Assembly: GCA_018806915.1 (NCBI GenBank)
Contig: JAGKQI010000105.1
Location: forward strand, 310,001 to 374,000
DNA length: 64,000 nt
Source: Phytophthora colocasiae
Lineage: Eukaryota; Oomycota; Peronosporomycetes; Peronosporales; Peronosporaceae
Reading direction: 5' to 3'
The notes beneath the pieces were generated by a model. That model searched no databases. It was not told the origin of the DNA and saw only the letters and a program-made list of their open reading frames with translations. This document shows, one piece after another, positions 1 through 11,003 of the stretch (its first letter is position 1; the number at the start of each line of letters is the position of its first letter). The translations under genes were made by a program, and so were the position numbers.

Positions 1-868
1 GGGTCATTTCTTGGTCACCAGTTCGCCACACATCTTCATCTTGCTGCAACGCATATTCCAAGTCTGAAATTCGCCGAAATCTCTGACCTTGCAGCGACGT
101 TTTCAGGCGCGCATCCTTAAGCTTCGTGATGAATCGCAGTACATGCTTCTCAAGACGCTTGGACGACTTCCGGAAATCGATGTCAGCTTTTCCAGCGGCA
201 GAATTAAGTCGGTAGAAAAATTCAAGCGGAGTCTCAGAGTCTTTCATAGCCATAGTGAAGTATCTCTCAGAATATGATGACCGAGCTTTGCAATAACGTT
301 TCTTGAACTCTGAAGACAGCTCTTTCCAGTCACGGGACACACTTTTGGGTAGCTGGTTAAACCAGTCTCGCGCAGACACAGGGAGCTTCAACTTAAGTTC
401 CTGGATGCGCGTCTTAGTCGACCAACCTCCTTGAGAAGTCATATTCGTAAACCGCTCCCACCAGTGGACACGTTCCCTGAGGGTAGCTCTGGGGTCGAAT
501 TCCCCAAGGTTGTTCGAGTTCATGAACGGCCTTAGCGTCAGAAGTGTGGTTCCGGCTTGTGCTTGAGTTGCTGCCGTCAGATTCACCACTTCACCTGGCT
601 CTGAGTCCTCCGATGACGAGCTCGCAGAGTCTGAGCTTGAATTGTCAGAGTCTCCACCAGAGTCTGGTGCTCTATCATGACGCTTCGCTCTGCGAGACGC
701 TCTTCGATCTCCATTAGGCCGTCTATCTTCAGTTTTCTGCGGCGGATCTCGTCTCGGAGTAGGCGCACGTCTAGTATCGCCCTTGGTCTCTGTCACCGAG
801 GTCGCTTGAACCACGTGGGTGGCCGTAGCAGCAGTAGCGCCGCCATTCCTCTCAGGCTTCACTCGCTT
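1..868 (-). pseudogene. Retrotransposon gag domain (frame 4 of 4, runs off window)
   Basis: Translating the minus strand in the frame of the ATG at 521-523 gives an open stretch from about 868 to position 1 with no stop. It has an acidic Ser-rich linker (SDNSSSDSASSSSEDSE) and then the pattern of a retrotransposon gag (capsid) domain: FDPRATLRERVHWWERF, LPVSARDWFNQLPKSV, RDWKELSSEFKKRYCKA, then YSERYFTMAM...LEFFYRLN. Paired Trp residues and the 'F..Y....rY..m......l..fy.l' spacing match that family. No start or end lies inside the segment, so it is a partial piece of the protein begun at 3557. Confidence 0.7.
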
Positions 869-1856
869 CGTCCCCGTGCTTCGTGAAGGGTGCCTTGCTG
901 GAAGGTTGCAACCTCTCGAGATTCCGTCTTGAGAGCCGGTGAATGTGACATGGGTTCAACCCCAACCCTTCTTGCGTCACTTCTGATTTCTGACCCGGAT
1001 ACTGGATACATAGTTGCAACTTCAGGGTTACCTGTATGTAACACTTGGTTTGAAGTTGCCGAATCAGGTGACCGACCCTTCGCGCTTCTTGAACTTGGGA
1101 TAATGTCGCCCGAAGGTTTCTCAACTGACCGGCTTGGAACCGTTGCATGTTCTGAGAACTTTCTTTCTCCCTGTCGCGCTCGGCTTCCATGACTTTCATT
1201 CGCTGTTGTAAGGCTTCCATTTGAGAAATCCAGTCCCGTTTCATCTCGTCAGTCGCACGCGCACGTTCGGCTTCAATCTCAGCCTCTCTTTGTCGCCAGC
1301 GTTCAGCAAACACTGATTCCAGCCGTTGATTTTCAGAGTTCTGGAGCTCCGTTTTCAGAGTTTCCAACTCTGCCGCGCTGCGACTCCTGAGCTTGCTTTC
1401 AGATACCAGACTTCTGCGTTCTTCAGCATCGTCGGCGCGTCTCTCAGCCTCCAGCCTCGCGTTTTCTGACTTCAACAAGCGCTCGGTGAGCGTCTGAATT
1501 TCGCGTCTTGCCTCCAAGTCACGTTGCTCTCGACGACGATCGCGTTCCATGGTCTCCAAGCGTTCTCGGGCCAAGAACTCCATCTGCGCCTGCTCCATCC
1601 GGTTTTGCCACTCCTGCTGTTGCCTCATGATGTTCAACTCGATCTGGGCAGGCCCTGATCTCTGAGAGCTTCGAGCTTCAGACTTCGTACGACTCGACGC
1701 GATGGAACTCAAACGTCGGGACGATGGTCTCGGAAGGTCTTCACTCTTCACACTTTGGCGGTGGCTCTGGTGACTTTCGCTTTGGGTGGAGGCAGATACA
1801 GGCAGGATCTCCGGAGACAATTGTTTGAAATCCCGTGAAGAACTTCCGACAGACAC
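852..1856 (-). pseudogene. Gag-like protein coiled-coil segment (frame 3 of 4)
   Basis: From about codon 60 to 235 the frame is an almost uninterrupted charged coiled coil rich in Arg, Glu, Gln and Leu (for example MRQQQEWQNRMEQAQMEF, ERRADDAEERRSLVSESK). Such rods often mediate multimerisation in Gag or ORF1 proteins. The last ~75 codons read poorly. A parallel frame (1044 down to 859: GNPEVATMYPVSGSEI) gives more protein-like text, so a further frame change lies near 1050. Multimerisation is an inference from composition. Confidence 0.5.
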
Positions 1857-3304
1857 CTGGTTTCAGACCCCGCACCCGGCACCTCTGGTCTCTCTTCCGG
1901 CATGTCGACATCCTCGGACTCTGGTTTCACTGGTAACAGCGTTCGCGTCACTTGGATCCCCATGCCTTCAGAGACTGTTCCTCCTACATCAGCGCCTTGA
2001 GCGATTAACGCCAGACTTCCTGTGGGCGGCGGCATATGTGATGCCGCCCCTCGACTCATGGACATCAAGGACGAGTCCGTAGAGCTTCCGCGTGAAGTCT
2101 GGAATCCCGACGACTGGTCATCCGAGGTCCCAATGACACTGGGAATTGGTACATCTGACATCCGAGTCTGAGAGATGCTGTGATCTTCGGACATTGGATT
2201 TTCAGACTCCGGTCGCGTGTTATCAGAGCGACTCTCGTACTGCGGCAGTGAAGACAGCGATGGCGTCGATAAAGCTGACGGTGTCGACGGGATTTGTGGG
2301 CGCGGCGGTCTCTGCTGTAAGCGCTTGGACTGCGGCGGCTCGTCACTGCTGGAACCATCAGAGCTGTGCGTCACTCGGAGTCCGGTTACCCGGAGTCGCA
2401 TGATCAGCCGTTGTCCTTGTAGGTCAGCATTTTCGTCAGGTAATACACCGTTTGCTTCGTTCTTGTCAGCTGTGTCTTCTTGCTTCATGCTTTCTGGGAG
2501 TCGGCAAACTTGTAACCTGGCGGTCACTGTGGCCCACTCAACCAATTCTACTGCGAGTCGACTCTGAAGTTCGGACGCCACACTGCGTACTTGAGACCCA
2601 ACGACGGCTGACGCCTGCGTCTGGGGCCAGGTTGGGAGGAGATTCTGGAATTCGAATCCTGCCTCGTACAACATTGTCTGAAGAACAGCCACACACTCCG
2701 GTGCTGTCAACGTGCTCATCGGAATCTCAACATAAGATAGGTCTTGGATCCAACCAAAACCATGACGCCTCGCGTGAAACTCGGAGATCCACATATCCTC
2801 GGGGAAAACGGAGGAACATCGCCACTTGATGTAGTCGCCGGTCGCTGCAGCAGCTTTCTGGAAAGCATCAGCACTAGGCTTCATCGTCGGCCACATATAT
2901 TCGATGCTTGGCGGGACGACCTTGCCTGTGTCCATATCTCTCCAACGGCGGAACTCACGGCGCACATACCTCAGAGCTCGTTCCCCGTCAAGCGAATCAG
3001 CCCTCCCAGACTCATCAGACGGTGTCTTCAGAGACCCTTCAGACTTGATCGCCATGTCATCAGACATTGGTGCGTCTTCAGACTTTGGGGACCGTGGAAC
3101 ATGTTCTTCAGAGAGTCCGGGTTCTGGTTTCACTTCATCCACGGACTGGCCGGAAGTTGCCGAATCTGAACACAGATCGATCACTTCCGGGGACTCCAAC
3201 CATATCGGCGCCTCCCTCAGACGCCTCATCACCACCCTCGCGGGCAGTGGTCGCCTCGTCACCAGAAGCTTCGACTTCTGACGGGCCTTCAGAACCTTGT
3301 TCAC
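1748..3304 (-). pseudogene. Gag-like protein middle segment (frame 2 of 4)
   Basis: An open frame of 518 codons; the real continuation from the upstream segment probably starts near 3230. It holds a conserved-looking block (RYVRREFRRWRDMDTGKV, then an aromatic-rich stretch with WISEFHARRHGFGWIQDL) and then a long Ser/Pro/Glu/Asp-rich disordered tail. Near 1857 the sense continues in another frame (SVGSSSRDFKQLSPE), so the last ~35 codons given here are out of frame. I do not recognise a named domain in the aromatic-rich block. Function beyond being part of a retrotransposon structural protein is unknown. Confidence 0.5.
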
Positions 3305-3557
3305 CAGGGACAGCAGGTGTCTCTTGAGCTTCTGGTTCCTCGGCAGGCTGGTCTTCGACCGCCGGTTCTGGGACGCTCACATTCTCAGCTGCCTTCTTCT
3401 CTCGCGCAGCTCTCCTCTTCTCGCGGGCCGCCTTCTGGATAGCATCCAAGTCTGGTTGCTCTTCAGGCGACAAACCTTGTAGACGCTTGGATTGACGTGT
3501 CGGAATGCTCCGACCACGACCACGGCGTCCTCCTCTCGTAGATCCTGGCGTAGCCAT
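3135..3557 (-). pseudogene. Gag N-terminal segment (frame 1 of 4)
   Basis: The chosen start is the ATG at 3555-3557, codon 22 of a slightly longer open frame, because it begins MATPGSTRGGRRGRGR. That basic Arg/Gly-rich opening is followed by a charged Glu/Ala/Lys segment (AREKRRAAREKKAAEN) and then an acidic Pro/Glu-rich stretch. The frame should pass into the next segment near 3190-3230, where both frames encode related text: 'EGGDEASEGG' here, and a following 'SPEVIDLCSDS' in the neighbouring frame. No enzymatic motif is present. Role inferred: N-terminal part of a structural Gag-like protein that binds nucleic acid through basic residues. Confidence 0.55.
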
Positions 3558-3650
3558 CTTGAATATAGACGCTTGACAGGAAACTTTCTCTTCTTGTACT
3601 CTCAAATCCGGTGATATCACGATTCCAAAGATCCGGGCACGCGCACCAGT

Positions 3651-5267
3651 TGTCGCGAAGTCGGTGAAACTTTGGTCGCGGAGCAGGGGGCGTATAGTGA
3701 ACCCTAGTTATACGACTACCGAAAAAGGGTTTTTTCAGAGCCGTACAACGGTAGGTTGGCGTGTGGTACCTTGCGGTATCCTCGTGGGTTCGTTGTCTTC
3801 GGAAATATGACCCTCGCCGGAGTCTGAGAATGTGTTGTGAAGAGAGGTTGGGGTTCCCTTGGAGTCTGGTGTCGGTATTCAGGAAAATCCTTCCAGGAGC
3901 GTTCGGGAGTCGGAATCTCTGGAAACCAAAGTGTTTTCCAGGAAGTCGGCGGTCGAAAAGAGGTTAATATACCAGAGAAAAGTCGGAATTCGGTGTCTGA
4001 ATATCACAAATCCAGAACCGAGATACCTGACTTTCAGAGATAAACAACCAATATACAGAGTTCGAAAATATACAAATATATACAGCCGTTCTTATTCTTT
4101 CTAGGCCCTTGAACGGTGGGCTAACACTCCAGGTCAACTAGGGACTTACTACCAGACACCTGGTCTGTCTGGTATCCCTTTACGTTCGCGCACCACCCTC
4201 TAATATAGAGGGAAAATATAAACCAATACAATCGGCTATATATAACAGTCTACCTTGCACTCTGAAAACGACTGTCTAGTTTCCAGAGCCTGTCCAAACG
4301 ATCAATATGAAATGGGCTACCGCTAGAGACAAAACAAACGACCCAACTAGGATATGGAATAGGCGGGTCCTTTCAGGTCTCTACGTTACCTGATCTCCAC
4401 CTAAGGGGATTGAATTTGGTGGAGATCACACGACGTACGTGATGACGTAGTGGCTTGAATACCTCTCAAGCGGACTTGTGCAGTAGCAAGCAAATTGAAC
4501 TCTGTTTATCGTTTATCTTCCTCATAACTATCATATATCTCTGGTAACTCTCTTCTTCTTGTCGTCTTTTGCGTCCTTTATGCAGTCAGTCGTCATATCT
4601 CAGGTACTCTTGGTCTTTGTATACATCTGGTACTTTAACTTGGTCTCAGTATGCAGTCTGTGCAGCCGATCTCGATGGGTTGACAGGTAGAGACGTCATT
4701 ACGGGGGATGTGCAGGTCAGTAATCACTTGAATGCGTGACTTGAACTTGGGTTCACTTGGTTTCAGTATGGTCTTGAATCTTCGGTGGTTTCAGAGTCTG
4801 ATATCACTTGGTTTTCAGAGTCTTAGTCACTCAGAGTTAGAGATACCAGAGTTTTGAGTAAGTAACCAGAGTACGGAGCACCAATGCTACAACGTACACG
4901 AAGATCTTGGGGGTTGCGCGGGTGCGCGGCGTCCAGCGTGCGATACTTGGTCTCTGCGGGTATATGTTGTGAATCCTTGAACCATCCATCGTCGCGCTGG
5001 ACGGTAACGGGATGAGGTCTCTCAGAGATACGTTCTTCTGAGAGACTTTCCGCCAGAACTTAGGCACTCATCGTCGGGGAAAGTCCGGTGACCAGACAGA
5101 GTGTAGTTGACCTTCAGAGTTGTGCACACTCTGAAGTACACTTCTGGTCCTTTGGGCCCCTTTTACAGTCAGGCGAAGGTTTATCCACAATCTTCCACAG
5201 ATGTCGCACGGGTGCGGCCGCGTCCCAAAGTCCCTTTCGCTTATAACCCATAGTATAACCAATCACA
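3651..5267 (-). repeat. Candidate long terminal repeat (5' LTR)
   Basis: Upstream of the gag start lies about 1.6 kb without supported genes. It begins on the plus strand with TGTCGCGAAG at 3651 and could end with CACA at 5264-5267, giving TG...CA ends. Several CAGAG/TCTGG-type words recur inside. The partner LTR is outside the window, so the borders are a guess from terminal dinucleotides only. A primer-binding site should lie just left of 3651; the bases ACTGGTGCGCGTGCCCGG (minus strand) are there, but I could not match them to a tRNA. Confidence 0.3.
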
Positions 5268-6769
5268 TCGTAACGTAATATCCACCTGTCGCTCGAAAAT
5301 CGGAATTAACATCATGTCACCTGTCTCCATTTGGAAGTTTAAAAGGTGTACAACGCTGTAAGCGTAAAGTAACGGCAGATTCCAGTGCATGAGGGAAGTT
5401 CCACGAGAGTGACCATTTTCTGGGTAAGGTGTGGCGCAGCCTCGTCACCCGTTGCATTCAGACCTGACCCATTTTTTTGGCAAGGTGAAACCCCGTTACC
5501 ATTGACCCATTTTCTGCACATTTTATATTAGTAATACTTCGTTGTAAGTACTTGTACACGTTGCAATATCAGTGGTAGCATTTTTACCCAGTGCAACTAA
5601 CTATCTAGTGAAGAAAATAAAAAAAATCCCGATCTAGGAATACCAGGATTTCTTTTAGAAGGTATAAAACGTTTTCGTCGTCCGAAATATGCGCATATCG
5701 CCGGTACCTCACTTTCATTAGTTGCGCGTTATTATTACCAGAAGAAGGAACATTGGGGACAATTTCAAGAACTTAGATATTGAGTGGTTATCTTCCTACA
5801 GGGAAGGTATTGCTATACTAGGCTGCTCTATGCTTTGACTCTCTTGTCAAATCACCAGAGGTGCATAACTGAATTTATTTATCAGAAATCACAATTATTT
5901 TACTTGCAACCATTGTGAGTTAACACCACGCGCATATAATTCCATTTTTGGAATAACGTCTGAAATTGGCCTGTTCAACAAATAAATTTCCCTGGAATAA
6001 GGTGATTCTTGTTCTTCCACAGGAACTCAGTCCGTATTTTACTGTAGGAAGATCCGTACTCTAATCGGGATTTTTCATCTTCCAGTTTCAACTAAAGTGC
6101 TCTAATATAGCTTTTAAATTGAGGAATAACGCTTGGCCTGTTCGATGAGCCAGTATTTTACTTTTGAAATATTGGTCATCTAAATGGATAAGATCCAGAT
6201 TTTTCTTCTTCCAAAGCCTGAAGTGTTCTAATAGAGCCATGGATTATGCTTCCCCAGTAACGAAAACGATATATGTTGCTTGCACTGCACTAATGACAAT
6301 AACAGTTTAGATGTCTTCTTTTCCATTTCAATTCTCCATTCAATTTGAATAAAGCTGCAATAGTTACGAGACAAAGTTCTAGAGCGAGAAAGATGAAGGT
6401 TTATAATGGTCTTTCACCTCGAAGCTTCAGTAACGCTCACGGTATACTAAAATTAAATATTGTTGCGGTTTAGTCGGCTACCTACACCCAAAGACGCGCA
6501 CAGCTGCATCTTCGCCTACAGAAAGCAAGTCACGAGACTCACATCCGCGGCAGTCACTATAATGTGACGTCTGCTACCTACATATGTAAATTATAAAGAT
6601 ATAACCCCGCTACCGTTCGCGCATGTTTAGTCGGCCAGCTCGCGCTCACGTCTTGAATGCTATTTGGCACCTTTTGTTTTCAACTTGTTCTTGCGCTTGT
6701 CGAGTCTGCTATCCAACACATTTTTCAGCCGGTGTGACCACTGTTCCCGTCTTAGTTTAGTTCCCAGGT
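5268..6769. other. Gene-free AT-rich stretch
   Basis: No frame here looks like protein. A weak, diverged tandem duplication is visible around 5950-6240: 'ggaataacg...ttggcctgttc' occurs twice (about 5951 and 6122), followed each time by a similar 'gtattttact...gatc...tcttcca' run and 'gtgctctaata'/'gtgttctaata'. Nothing else recognised. Confidence 0.4.
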
Positions 6770-8405
6770 TCACACCTGCAAGAGTGCTTTGCGGACATGT
6801 CCCACCGCCTCATCATTCTTGCCACACGATAAGTTCCAGTAGTCACGTAGAGTTGTCCAAATACCGGTAAATACGGCAGTGTGAAGTACTGAGGCACTAC
6901 GTTTAGTTAGTGTCAACGCCCGCGCCCACTCAACGCGTGTTCTTGTCATGGTTGGGTATCTTCTCCATCCAAAGGGAGCATCGTAGATCGAAGATCCACG
7001 ACGGTCAAGTTGATGGCGCAGTGGAGCCCACCAACGTGGTTGTTTCATACCACGGTGAGTATAGCAATACCACTCAAATATATGATGACGTCTGCGTTAA
7101 GTAGGAGGTATTTCGGTTTCACATTCCGCGATAATCCATTCGATAGAGTAGCTTTGGCATAGGATATGCCTCCAGGTAGCAGCCGATATCCTCGCAATAG
7201 TTTGGGCATGGCGTTCCTCTGCCAGGACACCAATCAAGATGACTTTCTTGTCGTTGGTAAATACTTCTGAGAACGGTGGATGCCTAGATGTCTGTAAGAC
7301 ACTGAAACCCGTTCGCATCGACAACTGGCCTTTGGGATCAGAATTAGCCAAGCGCACCCCATCGTCTCGAGGCATGTGACCCCGAGAGTTTTTCGTGGTA
7401 GCAACCCCGTAGATTGGATCACTACTCGCTTCCTGTCGTTCAAACTTACGCTGAAAATTATCCCACCACCTCTCTGACCGTTCAACCCAGACATCATCAA
7501 CCCACCATGTATCATTTTCCGCCGGATGAATGAGATTCTCTATGTTTACCAACCCTGCGGCTGTAACATGCCGTTCGAAGATTACGCTGGCCCAACACCG
7601 CGTCAACTGGACCAACGTAACGTGGAAGAGTCCTACTTGGGGTTGGCAGATTCGGACCGCCTCCAGCACGTTCATCGCCAATTAACACCCTTGGCCTTTC
7701 CTGGTTTATTTATTTTGTACTTGGAGCTCTCGACGGAGAATACCAGCAAATCCGGGGCTTGTCCAGAGTACTTCAGGTTCCCCAATCCAATTTATCCATA
7801 GCCCGTGGACCCAGAACTCCGCTGTAAGTGCAACCATAGGTCTACATAGGTTTGGGGATTCATCATCCCGATACCACCAGTTCCTCATTGGGGCATCAAC
7901 TCGTTTAGCTGCATCATGACCAAGACTCGGGAGCAGAATACTTTGGTTCAGTAAGAAATATTGCTGATCAAGCCTGTAATAAAAGTCTGTGAGCATGGAT
8001 TATAACTACGTGACCTCCGGACACAGTTGTTCGAGCCCAAATCTGTGATCTTGTGTATCTCGATCACCAGAATCACACAGTAAACATGCTTCCGGCCATC
8101 GTTGGTCGAGCTCTCCAGTATAATTTGCGCAGAGCCTCCTCAGTATTTGTCATCGGTATCAGTCGTCATTGTGTGACATGATGGTGTCTTTTATGATTGC
8201 TTCTCGATCCATACCCGACGTAAATCAGCTTGTGTACGGTCAAAGAGATACTGCAGTGTATTACCCACCACGGTACGCAATTCGTCATCAAGCAGTAAGT
8301 AGTGATTAAAGCAATCCACGTGTAGAAAACGACTGCATAAAGCAGGAGAAAAGAGAAGTGTATTGTTGGCTTGAGTTTGGCCTCTTGCCTCAAACCGCAT
8401 TGGCG
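6770..8405 (-). pseudogene. LINE pol C-terminal region with zf-RVT-like finger
   Basis: Past the copia insertion the minus strand continues with LRTVVGNTLQYLFDRTQADL (about 8300-8200) and then, translated around 8120-8030, ANYTGELDQRWPEACLLC followed by DSGDRDTQDHRFGLEQLC. The C-x2-C...H...C pattern is that of the zinc finger at the end of LINE reverse transcriptases. Further down, frames at 7996-7706, 7681-7097 and 7048-6770 give Trp-rich text (TWWVDDVWVERSERWWDNFQ; WARALTLTKRSASVLHTAVF). Several frame changes and stops break it. The left boundary is not defined. Confidence 0.5.
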
Positions 8406-8411
8406 ATGCGC

Positions 8412-8480
8412 TCTACGTCACGCGTCCATCACGAGTGAGCTTGTGAACAGCTAACCGTTCCACTGTCGTGTGGCGTAACA
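8412..8480 (-). repeat. Partial 3' LTR of the copia fragment
   Basis: Begins TGTTACGCC on the minus strand just after a purine tract and stops at the 7-base flank. Only a partial LTR, judged from the terminal TG and the purine run. Confidence 0.4.
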
Positions 8481-8559
8481 CCTCCCCCGCAAGCAGTGCG
8501 CGAACATGTTGGCAGCTCTTGCTAATGAATGCTCACGAGGCCACACAGGCCACACTTAC

Positions 8560-9151
8560 GAAGATGTTGGTGCCGCGCCAAGGCCTTCGTTAGGAGGTCG
8601 GCAGGCATATCGCCCGTTGGCAGATATTGCACTGCGATAAGTCCTTCCTGAAGCATCCCTTTGACAGCCTTGTACTTCACGTCAACGGTCTTTTAAGTCT
8701 CGGAGAGCCCGTTGCGCTTGAGTCTTGCGAATGCCGGCTGACTGTTCATACACAGCGTCACCGGGGTGTCTTGCCTCTGCACTTCGTCCACGATGTAGCG
8801 CACCATGATAGCTTCTTCGATAGCCATGTCCACGGCGACGTACTCCGCAGCCGTGCTGGATTCCGCGTCGATCGACTGTTTCTTGCTACCCCAACTCACT
8901 GGACAGCTAAATAGGTTGACCACGTGACCCGAGACGGATTTCCGATCTAGTTGATCATTGGCCCAGTCAGCGTCACTCGCAATCATTATGTCGTCTCCGC
9001 TCGGTCCAAATTTCAGTTTCACGTCTCGACTGCCCTTCAAGTAGCGGAAAAGAAACTTAACGGCGTCCCATGCTGCTTTCCGAGGCTTCGCACAGTGTCG
9101 TGCAAGACGCCCAACAGCGAAACTGATGTCCGGCCTGGTGACTCGCGCCAA
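8560..9151 (-). pseudogene. Copia RNase H domain
   Basis: The frame begins [19 protein letters not shown], a hallmark of the copia RT-RNase H junction, then [20 protein letters not shown] (first catalytic Asp), [20 protein letters not shown] (catalytic Glu and Ser-rich block) and [19 protein letters not shown] stop at 8693 breaks it. The same frame continues after the stop with [20 protein letters not shown] and [14 protein letters not shown], the usual C-terminus. The stop is probably a point mutation. Confidence 0.8.
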
Positions 9152-9991
9152 GTACAGCAGTGCACCGACAGCTTGGTGATAGGGAAGCGGCTCATCAGCG
9201 CGATCTCATCCGCTGTTGCGTCTGTGTCCTCGAAGTCGAGTCTCGTGCTCGGGAACATCGGAGTCGTAGCTGGTCTTGCCTCGTCCATTGAAAATCGGTG
9301 TAGCATCTCCTTGATGTACGTCGCTTGTGATAGCGTGATGGTGGAGCTTGTAATGCGCTCGACCTTCATGCCAAGGAACTGGTCCGGCGGTCCAAAATCC
9401 TTGACCTATATCTCTGGTTCAGTGCCGCCATCAGACGGAGCACTTGCTCCTCTTGTTCGTGCGCCATCAAGAGATCGTCTACATATAAGCACACTAATAA
9501 AAGTGAGTCATCAAGGTATGCATAGTAAAGACATGAGTCCACTTCGGTGGGTTTGAGCTCATACTCCCTGAGAAATCGATCGATTTCTTTGTGCCCAGCC
9601 TGACGCAACCCGTAGAGCGCTTTGCACAGTCTCCACACGTTGCCGATTTGAGCACGAGTAGTAAAACCCGGCACTGGTTTCATGTAGAGCTCCTCGGGTA
9701 AAGATGCCTTCACGTAGGCGGATGGAACATCGCCCTGTCTCGCATGTCTTGTCACGATTGCCAGAAATATACGGACAGTCACGAGCATTGCCACCGGAGC
9801 GTAAGTGTCGAGAAAAAAAAGTGTAGTATGAATTCCTGCTTGTCGCCTCGCGCGCACAAGCGAGCCTTGAAACGGGAAACTTCACCGTTTGAACCTATTT
9901 TGAGTCGGAACTGCAAGGTGTGATCAAGCACTTTTGTATCTGGAGGTGGGTCCACCCACTCGAAAGTCCCATTTTCAAACAGCGGTTGCAC
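9037..9991 (-). pseudogene. Copia reverse transcriptase (several frames)
   Basis: Visible in order: [20 protein letters not shown] and [14 protein letters not shown] (9991-9779), then [40 protein letters not shown] (motif A), [18 protein letters not shown] (motif B) and [14 protein letters not shown] (motif C, YVDD active site) in the frame 9857-9366. The end of the domain follows (9369-9037: TLSQATYIKEMLHRFSMDEA). A run of A bases at about 9815-9822 coincides with one frame break. Catalytic residues remain, but the protein cannot be made as one chain. Confidence 0.8.
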
Positions 9992-10038
9992 CTCTTCTTC
10001 TATAGCCGCTTCCCACTGTGGCCATTGAGGGGGGGGGC

Positions 10039-10980
10039 TTAGCTTCGGATAGGTTCAACGGCTCGCGAATGACCTCGCTCAGCACAGAGAAAGCGTGAGC
10101 TTGCGAATCTCGGCGTTCGGCAATGCGTCTCGAGCGCGTCTTGCTGGTCATTTTTGGACGGGTGAGTATCGTTGCTCACCACATTGGCTTCGTCCTCGCT
10201 ATGTTCTTCTTCATCCGTTCCTTCATCCAAGTCGCCTTCGGCAGCCACTGGCTCAATCTCATGGAGCATTTGGTCGAGTACGCGGGCATCGTGGGTCTCA
10301 ATGACGCTACGACCGGGACCAGTAATTAATACCTGGAATCCTTTGATGGAATCGTTACAGCCGACGAACGCGCCCAATTCTCCACGTGGGTCAGTAAACC
10401 GAAGGTTCTTGCGGCGGATCTCGGCTGGTATGCGTGCTACGACTGCTTGACCAAAGACAGGAACTTTGCTTAAATCCGGTTTTCGCTGAAAGATGCGCTC
10501 ATGTGAGGTAACATCGCTTCCTGCCTTGGGTATTCTGTTCCGGATGAAGGCAGCATGCTTCAGTGCATCTTCCCACAGCCAGTGGTACAGGCCAGAATCC
10601 GCGATCATTGATGAGGCCATCTCCGTCAAAGCCCGTATAGCTCATTCAGCAACGCCGTTCTGGAATGACGAAAAACGCGTCGTGTGCTCATGGATTTTTC
10701 CAGTCTGCTGTGTCAGCTTTCGAATGTCCTTGTTCACAAACTCGGTGCCTCCGTCGGTCCGGAGAACCTTGATCGAAGACGTGTTGACTTCTGCTTGCCG
10801 TTCAATGAATGTGAGGAATTGCTTCACGGTTAGTGCAGCTTCCGACTTCTTCTTTAGTTCACATGCGCGCACGTAATCTCGCCACACCAAGACCATGACG
10901 TATTTCATGCCGTTGCGAGACTTAGCTACGGGACCACTCAGATCTGCGTGGCATATTCCGTCGGCAGTGCTCGTTTCCAT
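10039..10980 (-). pseudogene. Copia integrase (5'-truncated, frameshifted)
   Basis: Integrase joins retrotransposon cDNA to host DNA. The first frame (10980-10642) starts in the catalytic core: [20 protein letters not shown] holds the first Asp, [18 protein letters not shown] the second, and the text breaks at SSFQNGVAE, where the catalytic Glu would follow. The second frame (10629-10039) continues with MTEMASSMIADSGLYHWLWE and KHAAFIRNRIPK, typical of the copia integrase C-terminal region, then an acidic linker. The zinc-binding N-terminus, protease and gag are missing. One frame break lies at about 10630-10640. Confidence 0.75.
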
Positions 10981-11003
10981 GCGTGAAGTACATCATAAAT
11001 GAC

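Larger units (their letters stand above)
1..5267 (-). mobile_element. Ty3-like LTR retrotransposon, 5' half (LTR + gag)
   Basis: A minus-strand gag-type coding region runs from 3557 to the left window edge. It is preceded at higher coordinates by a non-coding stretch that fits a long terminal repeat. The pol part would lie left of position 1, outside the window. The gag region falls into at least four frames, so the copy is decayed or the sequence contains indel errors. Assignment to Ty3 rests on the gag domain layout and is an inference, because no reverse transcriptase is visible here. Confidence 0.6.

Noticed and set aside
852..1856. Host coiled-coil (myosin/kinesin-tail-like) protein
   Set aside because: It lies in one broken chain with an upstream Gag-like N-terminus and a downstream gag domain, so it is better explained as part of a retrotransposon.
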